Assembly: GCA_944369635.1 (NCBI GenBank)
Contig: CALVXL010000056.1
Location: 1 to 6,046 of the forward strand
Source: an uncultured Clostridia bacterium
GTDB lineage: Bacteria; Bacillota; Clostridia; Christensenellales; Borkfalkiaceae
DNA length: 6,046 nt
Direction: 5' to 3'
The notes under the pieces: generated by a model
The model's input: the letters and a program-made list of their open reading frames with translations, nothing else
Databases searched by the model: none
Told to the model about the DNA's origin: nothing
Shown: positions 1 to 6,046 of the stretch, one piece after another
Numbering within the stretch: the first letter of the stretch is position 1
Layout: each line of letters opens with the position of its first letter
Position numbers and translations under genes: made by a program

Positions 1-2064
1 GCGGCGAGCGCGGAAAAAATATATGACGGCACTCCGCTTAAAGAGAACGGTTTTGAAGCTTTTTGTCCGTTCGGCGACGCGTTGGCAATGGGACACGCGG
101 GCGCTGCCGTAAATGTCGGAGAGCAGACTGACGTCGGCACGGGCGTGAATTCCGTGGCGGCATTTACGGTGACGGCCGGGGAACGCGATGTCACGTTCAA
201 TTATCAGATAACTTATGAGAACGGCGCGCTCACGGTAACGCCGCGTCCTATCGTCATTACTTCGGGAAGTGCGGAAAAGATATACGACGGCACGCCGCTC
301 ACATGCGACGAATATCAGATCTCGTGCGAATACGGTTTTGCGATTGTGTCGGGTCAGGAAGTATCCGTACAAGTGATCGGGGAACAGGTTGACGCGGGTG
401 AATGGGACAATCTCATCGGATCGGTAGAAATATCGGATGGTTTGCGTAACGTAACATTTAATTATTCTTTGGAATATCGTTACGGCATATTAAAGATTCT
501 GCGCCGTCCCGTGACGGTCGACGTGGGGAGCGGAACTTGGATATTTGACGGAAATCCGCACTTTTGCAATTCGTTTTCCGTAAGCGAAAACACGCCTTAT
601 GATTTTCTGCAGGGGCATAGGGCGGTGGTCGTGGCCATGACGGTGATTACAGACGTCGGCACGTCGGAAAACCAACTTTACTTTTCCGTGAGGGACGAAG
701 AGTATTTAATCGTAACGGACAATTACGAAATTTCGCAGAATTACGGAGTGCTTGAAGTTACACCTCGTCCCATAACCGTAAAAGCGATAGGCGGTGAAAA
801 GGTGTACGACGGCGAACCCCTTGTTGCTTCCCGCGTTGAAATCAGTTCCGAATGTAAACCCGCGATCGTAAACGGGCACAATACTTATACGCAGACATAC
901 GGAAAACAAACAGACGTAGGGAACGGCGAATGCGGAGTGGACGTCTTTACCGTTTACGACGAAAACGGCAACGATAAGACGTACGATTATGAAATTACCT
1001 TTTTAACGGATATCCTTACCGTTACGCCTCGTCCCGTGAAATTTACCGCTGCAAGCATCGTAGAAACATATAACGGTAAACCGGTGTATTCGGGGGAGGC
1101 TGTCGCTCAGGCGGAGATAAACGGGGAAGGACTTTTATCCTGGCACGTTTTTACGTTACAGACGACGGGATCCATAACGGAAGTCGGCAAAACGGTAAAT
1201 GAAATTACGGAGGGCTCCGTACGCATTTTTGAAAATACGCGCGACGTTACGTTCAACTATACGATTTTTCTGGAAAGCGGCGTTATAGAGGTCGTTCCTT
1301 TGTCGATTACAGTCGAGACGGGCAGCGCGGAGAAAATGTATGACGGCGTACCGCTGGTAAAACATACCTGCGAAATAGTTTATGAACTGGCTGAGGGGCA
1401 GACGTTACAGGCGGAATACTCCGGAACGCAAACGGAAATCGGATTCAGTGAAAATACGTTGAAAAGCATCCGGATTTTGGACGGCGAAAGGGATGTAACG
1501 CATAATTACGATATTCAGATTAAGTTAGGAAGACTTACGGTGCAAATTCCTGACGGACAGTTATATATCGTGACGTCAGGTGCGGAAAAGGTTTACGACG
1601 GCACGCCGCTCACGTGCGACGAATTTACGCTGGAAAACACGTTGCCCGACGGATATACCGTCGAAGCGGAATGTGTCGGTTCCAAACTTTTTGTGGGAAC
1701 GGAATATAATTATATCAGCGTCAAGGTTACGAGTGCGGCGGGAAAGGACGTGACCGATGTGATACGCGTGTCCTGTAAGCTTGGCATACTATCCGTAACC
1801 AAGCGCCCGATTGTTATACAGACGGACAGCAATTCCTGGCCATATGACGGGCAGGCGCATTATGAAAAAGGCCACAGCGTGTCTGAAGTCAGCAAATACC
1901 AAATTGCCGAGGGCGAGGAAACTTTGGTATTAGAACTTTCCTATATTTTCGATGTTGGCGTAAAGCAGAATGAGTTGGAAATAGGTGTGTTTGACGAAGA
2001 CGGTACAGACACCACGAACAATTATTCTATCCAGTATATCTACGGTCTGCTGGAGGTTACGGAA
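1..2064 (+). repeat. Eight tandem YDG/MBG-like protein repeats (first one partial)
   Basis: Unit boundaries, taken at the RP or equivalent turn, are: A 1-249 (left end cut), B 250-510, C 511-771, D 772-1035, E 1036-1305, F 1306-1560, G 1561-1809, H 1810-2064. A, B, D, F and G carry the K-x-YDG form. E has YNG in its place. C and H are a second subtype with Trp two residues before [FY]DG and a His three residues after it (TWIFDGNPH; SWPYDGQAH). The unit length of about 83-90 residues and alternating hydrophobic pattern fit small all-beta domains that form an extended stalk. Repeats are diverged in DNA apart from the YDG segment, so the array is old rather than a fresh tandem amplification. Confidence 0.82.
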
Positions 2065-2415
2065 TCCGATTATCAGGGCGGAAGCAGACTGGATACGAGC
2101 GGTTCCTTCGGTGGCGGCGCTTTACCAGGCGGGGACAGTAGCGGCGAAGGGCGCGTGGCTTTAAAAGTAAATTCCGAAGTCGGAGGCATGGTGTATCTCC
2201 GTCTGATGAGCTTCGGCGATTATACCGGAAGAAAGTGGTTGCAGGCGACAAGCTACGATACATGGATGGACGATATGTACTGCATGAATTATCTCACAGG
2301 CGTAGCGTTGGAGAATGCGGGATATGCCGACGCGGAAATCAAGATACAGGTTTTCGGCGAAGATTATCTTTTGCCGTATTATATCGCAAAAGGTGCATTC
2401 GATTATAACATATAA
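1..2415 (+). CDS. Large YDG/MBG-repeat surface protein, 5' piece (start missing, ends at an internal stop)
   Basis: The frame is open from base 1, so the gene begins upstream and the ATG at 82 is only an internal methionine. The visible 804 codons hold eight beta-type repeats of about 85 residues. Typical units open with K-x-YDG-x-PL, carry T-[DE]-VG in the middle, and close with DVT-x-NY followed by G-x-L-x-V-x-x-RP, which matches the YDG/MBG-like repeats of Clostridia surface proteins. A Gly/Ser linker (2065-2154) leads into a domain starting VALKVNSEVGG with YTGRKW. This resembles the segment before the catalytic core in membrane-linked transglutaminase-like proteins. The frame stops at TAA 2413-2415, but related sequence continues in the same frame, so this piece and 2425-3810 are probably one broken gene. 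The role is inferred to be extracellular (adhesion or cell-surface architecture). No signal peptide is visible because the N-terminus is outside the window. Repeat identity is fairly sure; function is not. Confidence 0.8.
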   Translation, partial: AASAEKIYDGTPLKENGFEAFCPFGDALAMGHAGAAVNVGEQTDVGTGVNSVAAFTVTAGERDVTFNYQITYENGALTVTPRPIVITSGSAEKIYDGTPLTCDEYQISCEYGFAIVSGQEVSVQVIGEQVDAGEWDNLIGSVEISDGLRNVTFNYSLEYRYGILKILRRPVTVDVGSGTWIFDGNPHFCNSFSVSENTPYDFLQGHRAVVVAMTVITDVGTSENQLYFSVRDEEYLIVTDNYEISQNYGVLEVTPRPITVKAIGGEKVYDGEPLVASRVEISSECKPAIVNGHNTYTQTYGKQTDVGNGECGVDVFTVYDENGNDKTYDYEITFLTDILTVTPRPVKFTAASIVETYNGKPVYSGEAVAQAEINGEGLLSWHVFTLQTTGSITEVGKTVNEITEGSVRIFENTRDVTFNYTIFLESGVIEVVPLSITVETGSAEKMYDGVPLVKHTCEIVYELAEGQTLQAEYSGTQTEIGFSENTLKSIRILDGERDVTHNYDIQIKLGRLTVQIPDGQLYIVTSGAEKVYDGTPLTCDEFTLENTLPDGYTVEAECVGSKLFVGTEYNYISVKVTSAAGKDVTDVIRVSCKLGILSVTKRPIVIQTDSNSWPYDGQAHYEKGHSVSEVSKYQIAEGEETLVLELSYIFDVGVKQNELEIGVFDEDGTDTTNNYSIQYIYGLLEVTESDYQGGSRLDTSGSFGGGALPGGDSSGEGRVALKVNSEVGGMVYLRLMSFGDYTGRKWLQATSYDTWMDDMYCMNYLTGVALENAGYADAEIKIQVFGEDYLLPYYIAKGAFDYNI
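2065..2154 (+). other. Gly/Ser-rich interdomain linker
   Basis: About thirty codons between the last N-terminal repeat and the pre-catalytic domain encode a low-complexity stretch rich in Gly, Ser and Asp (for example GSFGGGALPGGDSSGEG). It looks like a flexible hinge separating the repeat stalk from the transglutaminase module. The ALPGG inside it is not a sortase motif. Confidence 0.6.
2413..2415 (+). other. In-frame TAA interrupting the transglutaminase-repeat gene
   Basis: This stop sits between FDYNI and TSDVRYQGL in frame 1, with protein-like sequence of the same domain on both sides. The following base is A (TAA-A), which is not a context known to favour readthrough. Re-initiation at GTG 2425, ten bases on, is conceivable but lacks a ribosome binding site and would give a leaderless product. 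Confidence 0.85.
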
Positions 2416-2424
2416 ACGAGCGAT

Positions 2425-3810
2425 GTGCGCTATCAGGGGCTTACGGATGAAATCTACAGCCTGCGGTATTATCCTTACGACTCGGTATCGGAAGGCGGTT
2501 TTTCGGCAGATCTCGCGCAATACAAAGCGATGGAATTCGCTTATCGCCTGTATGTTACGAATCATTATCTTTATGTGCCGGGATCCACGCTTTCCTATCT
2601 CGATACAATCATCGCGAAAGAAGGGTTCGACCGTAAGGATCCGTCTGTCGTTTCAAAAGTAGCAAAATATATCCAGGGAGCGGCGGTTTATAACAGCGAG
2701 TTCGATCCGATGCTCAATTCCGAAAGCGATGTAGTCGTCAGTTTCCTGCGCGATTATAAAGAAGGAATATGCCAGCATTTTGCAAGTGCGGCTACCATGC
2801 TTTATCGCGCGTTGGGAATCCCCGCGCGTTATACTATCGGATATGCGAGCGATACCGTGGCCGGCGAGTGGACGGATATCGATTCATTGAAAGCGCATGC
2901 CTGGGTCGAAGTATATATCGACGGGCTCGGCTGGGTTAATGTTGAAGTGACGGGAGGAGGACCGGTGTTCGGCGAAGGCGGATCGATCGGCGGTAAACCT
3001 TCGGTGATCTATATCAAGCCCGCAGATGAAATCAAACAGTACGACGGGTTGCCGCTTTATGCGGAATCGGTGGTAGGCGCGACGGTGAACGACATTTATT
3101 ACTTCCGTGAACTTCTTAACGAAGGTTACACCTACAAGGCTATTTTTGAGGGCGACCGTACGGAAATCGGCGAAACCTACAGTCAGATTTTGTCTTTCGA
3201 ATTTTATGCGCCGAACGGTAAAAAGGAAACGGGAATTCGATTCCGCTATTTGTTCGGCCGTCTGAAGGTTGTCGAAGAAGCGGTAATTACCGTACGGCCT
3301 TACAGTCTGCAAAAATATTACGACGGCACGCCGCTCATGTACGACGAAAACGATTATACAATAAGCGGCTTGCCGCAGGGGTACAGTCTGCGTTTGTCGC
3401 TGAAAGGAATCGGTCTTACCGACGCGGGCGTGCTGGATTTATCAGTATTTGAAGCTCTTTCCGTAAAGGTTTTCAACGAGGCCGAAGTTGATGTGACGAA
3501 TCGTTTTTACATTACATTTGACGCCGAATATGCATTGATGGTGAGCCGCCGCAAAATCACCGTTACAACGGCTTCAGACGTCAAGATATACGACGGCAAG
3601 CCCTTGATAAACGGGGAGCATCGCGTTTCGCTCGGATCGTTGGCGGAAAACGACAGTATTTCCGTAACGGTTACAGGGATGATCACGGATATCGGAAAGG
3701 CGAATAATACCGTCGGAAAGATCAGTATTAAGAATTTAGCGGGCAAAGACGTAACGAAAAATTATGATATTATCGTTTTGTTAGGCGTATTGGAAGTTCT
3801 GGAAGGATAA
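2425..3810 (+). CDS. Transglutaminase-like domain plus three YDG/MBG repeats, 3' piece of the same gene
   Basis: This 461-codon frame is the continuation, in the same frame, of the gene ending at 2415. The listed start is a GTG ten bases after the stop, with no convincing ribosome binding site; the first in-frame ATG is at 2530. Residues about 73-176 form a transglutaminase-like core. The nucleophile Cys116 lies in EGICQHFASAA, the His158 in KAHAWVEV, and an acidic third residue, Glu174, in GWVNVEVT. Family members act as cysteine proteases, peptidases or protein cross-linkers; which applies here cannot be told. Three beta repeats follow (3001-3279, 3280-3552, 3553-3810), each with a YDG motif. 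The protein ends in ...LGVLEVLEG without an LPXTG signal or a C-terminal membrane helix. If translated alone it would lack a signal peptide and stay in the cytoplasm, so it is probably non-functional unless the stop is read through or is a sequence error. Confidence 0.78.
   Translation: MRYQGLTDEIYSLRYYPYDSVSEGGFSADLAQYKAMEFAYRLYVTNHYLYVPGSTLSYLDTIIAKEGFDRKDPSVVSKVAKYIQGAAVYNSEFDPMLNSESDVVVSFLRDYKEGICQHFASAATMLYRALGIPARYTIGYASDTVAGEWTDIDSLKAHAWVEVYIDGLGWVNVEVTGGGPVFGEGGSIGGKPSVIYIKPADEIKQYDGLPLYAESVVGATVNDIYYFRELLNEGYTYKAIFEGDRTEIGETYSQILSFEFYAPNGKKETGIRFRYLFGRLKVVEEAVITVRPYSLQKYYDGTPLMYDENDYTISGLPQGYSLRLSLKGIGLTDAGVLDLSVFEALSVKVFNEAEVDVTNRFYITFDAEYALMVSRRKITVTTASDVKIYDGKPLINGEHRVSLGSLAENDSISVTVTGMITDIGKANNTVGKISIKNLAGKDVTKNYDIIVLLGVLEVLEG
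3001..3810 (+). repeat. Three C-terminal YDG/MBG-like protein repeats
   Basis: The units are I 3001-3279 (IKQYDGLPL), J 3280-3552 (QKYYDGTPL) and K 3553-3810 (VKIYDGKPL). They belong to the same family as the N-terminal array, so the catalytic domain is an insertion between two repeat blocks. Unit K keeps the full closing signature (GKDVTKNYDI then LGVLEV) and ends the protein almost immediately afterwards. Confidence 0.8.
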
Positions 3811-3845
3811 ACGGGTTTTCGTGAGGAAAGCAAAACCGTATTTTT
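3811..3845 (+). terminator. Probable intrinsic terminator after the repeat/transglutaminase gene
   Basis: Directly after the TAA at 3808-3810, the arm acgggtttt (3811-3819) pairs with aaaaccgt (3832-3839), with one bulged G and a 12-base loop. The second arm is followed by attttt (3840-3845). The stem is short and AT-rich at the loop end, so efficiency may be modest. Its position fits the end of the transcript of the large gene. Confidence 0.55.
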
Positions 3846-3853
3846 ACAACGTT

Positions 3854-3881
3854 TTGCAAGTCATTTTCGGAATGATAATGT
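3854..3881 (+). promoter_or_regulatory. Weak candidate promoter for the zinc-ribbon/GH3 unit
   Basis: TTGCAA (3854-3859) resembles a -35 box. The AT-rich stretch TGATAATGT (3873-3881) could supply a -10, read either as GATAAT with a 14-base spacer or as an extended TGA-TAATGT with a 16-base spacer. Neither reading is a good consensus match. It is proposed mainly because it lies between the terminator and the next gene. Confidence 0.25.
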
Positions 3882-3932
3882 AAAAACAATGCTACTTAAA
3901 AACACTGCGTTTTTAAATTGATTTTGTTTTTT

Positions 3933-3937
3933 AGGAG
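3933..3937 (+). promoter_or_regulatory. Shine-Dalgarno site AGGAG that sets the GTG start at 3945
   Basis: AGGAG lies seven bases before GTG 3945, an ideal spacing. It lies inside the nine-codon extension that the upstream TTG at 3918 would add, so the GTG is preferred as start. Confidence 0.75.
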
Positions 3938-3944
3938 ATTAAAC

Positions 3945-4520
3945 GTGTTTTATTGTGAAAACTGTAAGTATCTGAACAATACGAGTGTCTGCGGCTTTTG
4001 CGGAAGAACCGGACTCAGAAGTCCGGTAGCGGAGGACTTTTGTTATCTGACCGAGATGGATGTTTCTTTGGGCAAAATGCTGAAGGAAATATTCGATGCG
4101 GAAAACATTTTGTGCGCAGTGATTCCGTCGGGAGACGGTTTCAGATCGTCTTTGGCTTTGCCGCTGGGAAATTATAAACTTTTCGTACCGTATCGGGATT
4201 ATGAGAAAGCAAACGAAATCATTAAGGAAATTTTCGAAAATAATTGTTCAGCATTGAAAAAAGAATTGCTGGAGAATCTCGGAAAGCTTCATTTCAGCGG
4301 GAAAACGGAAAAAAAGTGCAGAAAAAAACTGAAACTCTCTAAAGAAACGAACTTTTTGGAGTTTATCAAGGAAAAGGTGGCGTCGGCGGAAAAAGTATTC
4401 GATGCGGGGGCAAGTTCTTACTCTTCCTTCGGGCGCTACATAAACGTAAGTGTCGGTTCATGGACGATATTAATTATTACGGGCACTTGGGAAATCGTAT
4501 CGGTAAATAAAACCGAATGA
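3945..4520 (+). CDS. Zinc-ribbon protein with a DUF2007-like segment, 191 aa
   Basis: The protein starts MFYCENCKYLNN and has four cysteines at residues 4, 7, 16 and 19 (two CxxC pairs eight residues apart), a compact zinc ribbon. Residues about 32-100 resemble the DUF2007-type putative signalling domain: a leading beta strand, a helix (SLGKMLKEIFDAENI), and a strand ending in LFVPYRDYEKANEIIKEIF. A Lys-rich helical stretch follows (about 103-150), then a beta-like tail with GSWTILIITGTWEIVSV. There is no signal peptide or clear membrane helix, so it is cytoplasmic. A longer TTG start at 3918 is less likely because the ribosome binding site lies inside that extension. The GH3 gene begins 38 bases after its TGA, which suggests co-transcription. 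Its function is unknown; a sensor or regulatory accessory role is inference only. Confidence 0.75.
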   Translation: MFYCENCKYLNNTSVCGFCGRTGLRSPVAEDFCYLTEMDVSLGKMLKEIFDAENILCAVIPSGDGFRSSLALPLGNYKLFVPYRDYEKANEIIKEIFENNCSALKKELLENLGKLHFSGKTEKKCRKKLKLSKETNFLEFIKEKVASAEKVFDAGASSYSSFGRYINVSVGSWTILIITGTWEIVSVNKTE

Positions 4521-4558
4521 AAAGGAAAAAACAGCGTTTTTGCAGGCAAGACGGAATA

Positions 4559-6046
4559 ATGAATGAAAAAGTGAAGAAAAAAGAAAAAGTCGCCGCATTG
4601 AAGGCAAAAGCTTCGTTGCTTTGCGGTAAGGACTTTTGGTATATCCGCGGCGAGGCGTGCGGTTTGCCGGATATCATGCTGACGGACGGACCGCACGGTC
4701 TGCGGAAACAGTGTGCAGACGGCGATATGATCGGCATCGGAAAAAGCGAACCGGCCGTTGTGTATCCGACAGGGTCTTTAGCCGCATGTTCATGGGATGT
4801 CAATTTATTGTACGAAGAAGGCGTAATGCTCGGAAAAGAATGTCTTGCTAGCGGCGTTTCGGTATTGCTCGGTCCCGCAGTCAACCATATGCGCAGTCCG
4901 CTGTGCGGAAGAAATTTCGAATATTTTTCGGAAGATCCTTTGCTTACGGGCAAACTGGCCGCCGCCTATATTAACGGATTGCAGGGGCAGGGCGTTGGCG
5001 TATGTGTAAAACATTTTGCCTGTAATTCTCAGGAAAATTTCCGAATGTACAGCGACAGTGTGGTCGATGAACGCGCACTCAGGGAAATTTACCTGAAACA
5101 ATTTGAGATCATCGTCAGAAAGTCGCAGCCATTTGCGATGATGACGGCGTATAATCTTTTAAACGGTGAGTACTGTTCGCAAAATAAAACGCTTTTAACT
5201 CGTATTGCGCGTGAAGAATGGGGGTTTGACGGGGTATTTATTACCGATTGGGGCGCGATGCGCGACCCGGTTAAGTCTTATCAGGCGGGATTGGATGTGG
5301 AAATGCCGGGGACTGCTTATTCCGAAACTGATATCGTCAACGCCGTGCTCGAAGGCAAAATGGAAGAGCGGAAAATCGATGAAAGCGCCACTCGCGTGGA
5401 AAAGTTAATTAAAAAAATAAACTTGAATTCCGGCACGTTTCGCGTGCCAGAAGGGCTGGAATTCGCGCAAAGGCTTGCGGAGCAATCGGCAGTGCTTTTA
5501 AAAAACGACGGAGCCTTGCCGTTGTCTTCGGATAAAAAACTTGCCGTCATCGGCTTGTTCGCCAAAAAGCCGCGTTATCAGGGCGCCGGAAGCGGTAAAA
5601 TCAATCCCGTTTTTGTCGACAGCGTTTTTGAAGCGTTATGCGAAAAGAATATTTCTTTTGAATATGCCGACGGATATGACGAAAATTGTGAAACAAACGA
5701 GGATTTACTCTGTGCGGCAGAACAAGCGGCGCAAAAATGCGATGTCGCGTTGTTGTTCCTCGGTTTAAGTGAATCGGAGGAAAGCGAAGGGGAAGACCGA
5801 AAAAACCTTGCGCTGTCTGCGGCGCAGAATGAGCTCGTACGGCGCGTTGCCAATGTCAATCGGAACGTAATCGCAGTATTGCAGTGCGGTTCTCCCGTAA
5901 CAATGCCTTGGCTCTCAGCAGTAAAAAGCGTATTGTGGACAGGGCTTGCGGGCAGCCGAAACGGCGTTGCATGTGTCAATTTACTTTTCGGTAAGGCGAA
6001 TCCGTGCGGAAAGCTTGCGCAGACTTTTCCGCTTTCCGAAAAAGAT
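4559..6046 (+). CDS. Glycoside hydrolase family 3, beta-glucosidase type (3' end beyond window)
   Basis: The visible 496 residues cover the GH3 N-terminal barrel and most of the C-terminal sandwich. Family landmarks in order are LTDGPHGLRKQ (41-51), GRNFEYFSEDP (117-127), the KHF substrate-binding pair Lys151-His152, and ITDWGAM with nucleophile Asp230. The second domain begins near VLLKNDGALPL (312-322), then QGAGSG (341-346) and ESEG (408-411), whose glutamates include the expected acid/base. It is still open at FPLSEKD, before the fibronectin-III-like domain usual in enzymes of this type of 700-800 residues. With no signal peptide it is probably cytoplasmic, cleaving beta-linked glucosides or related glycosides after uptake; exact specificity cannot be read. 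ATG 4559 gives the usual short lead before CGKDFW. An in-frame ATG at 4517 overlaps the previous stop (ATGA) and would add 14 basic residues. Neither start has a strong ribosome binding site. Confidence 0.9.
   Translation, partial: MNEKVKKKEKVAALKAKASLLCGKDFWYIRGEACGLPDIMLTDGPHGLRKQCADGDMIGIGKSEPAVVYPTGSLAACSWDVNLLYEEGVMLGKECLASGVSVLLGPAVNHMRSPLCGRNFEYFSEDPLLTGKLAAAYINGLQGQGVGVCVKHFACNSQENFRMYSDSVVDERALREIYLKQFEIIVRKSQPFAMMTAYNLLNGEYCSQNKTLLTRIAREEWGFDGVFITDWGAMRDPVKSYQAGLDVEMPGTAYSETDIVNAVLEGKMEERKIDESATRVEKLIKKINLNSGTFRVPEGLEFAQRLAEQSAVLLKNDGALPLSSDKKLAVIGLFAKKPRYQGAGSGKINPVFVDSVFEALCEKNISFEYADGYDENCETNEDLLCAAEQAAQKCDVALLFLGLSESEESEGEDRKNLALSAAQNELVRRVANVNRNVIAVLQCGSPVTMPWLSAVKSVLWTGLAGSRNGVACVNLLFGKANPCGKLAQTFPLSEKD

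Larger units (their letters stand above)
1..3810 (+). pseudogene. Interrupted repeat/transglutaminase surface-protein gene (single nonsense codon)
   Basis: Codons 1-804 and 806-1269 of one frame encode continuous domain sequence, with only codon 805 (2413-2415, TAA) breaking it. The local reading is ...FDYNI-stop-TSDVRYQGL.... The pre-catalytic domain begins before the stop and runs into the catalytic core after it. Because no frame change occurs, an insertion or deletion is excluded and one base substitution suffices; CAA (Gln) to TAA is the simplest transition. TAA also ends this frame at 3808-3810 and TGA ends the next gene, so stop-codon reassignment is unlikely. The rest of the frame is undamaged, so the lesion is either very recent, a phase-variable or population-level polymorphism, or a base-call error. 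The gene is also partial at its 5' end. Confidence 0.6.

Noticed and set aside
82..84. ATG at 82 as the true start of the repeat protein
   Set aside because: The frame is open from base 1 and already encodes a YDG motif (KIYDGTPL) there; no ribosome binding site precedes 82.
250..2064. CRISPR-like or DNA-level tandem array
   Set aside because: The periodicity of about 260 bases is that of protein domains; DNA identity is confined to short motif segments and there are no spacers.
2119..2133. ALPGG in the linker as a sortase signal
   Set aside because: It lacks the LPXTG pattern and is not followed by a hydrophobic segment and basic tail; it is in the middle of the protein.
2161..2565. 134-codon open frame on the - strand
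   Set aside because: It lies opposite a well-supported domain-coding frame, spans the internal stop region, and has no recognisable protein features; it is a shadow frame.
2315..2662. 115-codon + frame across the internal stop, as a possible frameshift product
   Set aside because: Its translation is Arg/Ile-rich and unlike the domain, whereas frame 1 resumes the domain right after the stop; no frameshift is needed.
2884..3312. 142-codon open frame on the - strand
   Set aside because: Antisense to the transglutaminase core and the repeat after it; no motif and no ribosome binding site support it.
1..3810. Stop-codon reassignment explaining the internal TAA
   Set aside because: TAA ends the same frame at 3808-3810 beside a terminator, TGA ends the next gene at 4518-4520, and no other internal stops occur, so the ordinary bacterial code fits.
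4477..4953. 158-codon open frame on the - strand
   Set aside because: Antisense to the start of the GH3 gene, whose conserved motifs are unmistakable on the + strand.
5578..5979. 133-codon open frame on the - strand
   Set aside because: Antisense to the GH3 C-terminal domain with its ESEG and LLFGKANPCGK landmarks; a shadow frame.

Overview
The window reads as chromosomal DNA from a Gram-positive, Clostridia-like bacterium with roughly balanced base composition, possibly a gut lineage. The clues are a giant secreted-type protein built from YDG/MBG-like beta repeats around a transglutaminase-like domain, AGGAG-type ribosome binding sites, and a cytoplasmic-type GH3 glycosidase. The placement rests on family knowledge and is only an inference. 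All genes lie on the + strand.

Region 1 (1-3810) is one continuous reading frame cut by a single in-frame TAA at 2413-2415. It enters the window already open, so the signal peptide and true start lie upstream. Eight repeats of about 85 residues (1-2064) are followed by a Gly/Ser linker (2065-2154), a pre-catalytic domain, a transglutaminase-like core with a Cys-His-Glu triad (codons 2770, 2896, 2944), and three more repeats (3001-3810). Homologous-looking sequence runs through the stop without a frame change, so the two open pieces (1-2415 and 2425-3810) are best read as one surface-protein gene split by a nonsense mutation or a sequencing error. As written, the stop separates the catalytic domain from the upstream repeats and from the presumed export signal.

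Region 2 (3811-3944) is the intergenic gap. It has a probable intrinsic terminator directly after the large gene, a weak promoter candidate and a strong ribosome binding site.

Region 3 (3945-6046) is a probable two-gene transcription unit. The first gene encodes a 191-residue protein with a four-cysteine zinc ribbon and a DUF2007-like segment. The second, 38 bases downstream, encodes a GH3 beta-glucosidase-type enzyme that runs off the right edge after 496 residues. The first is plausibly a small regulatory or sensing protein and the second a cytoplasmic enzyme that hydrolyses imported glycosides. No functional link between this pair and the surface protein can be shown from the sequence.

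I saw no RNA gene, CRISPR array, transposase or phage gene. Nothing here amounts to a clearly new system; the most noteworthy element is the repeat-embedded transglutaminase with its internal stop.
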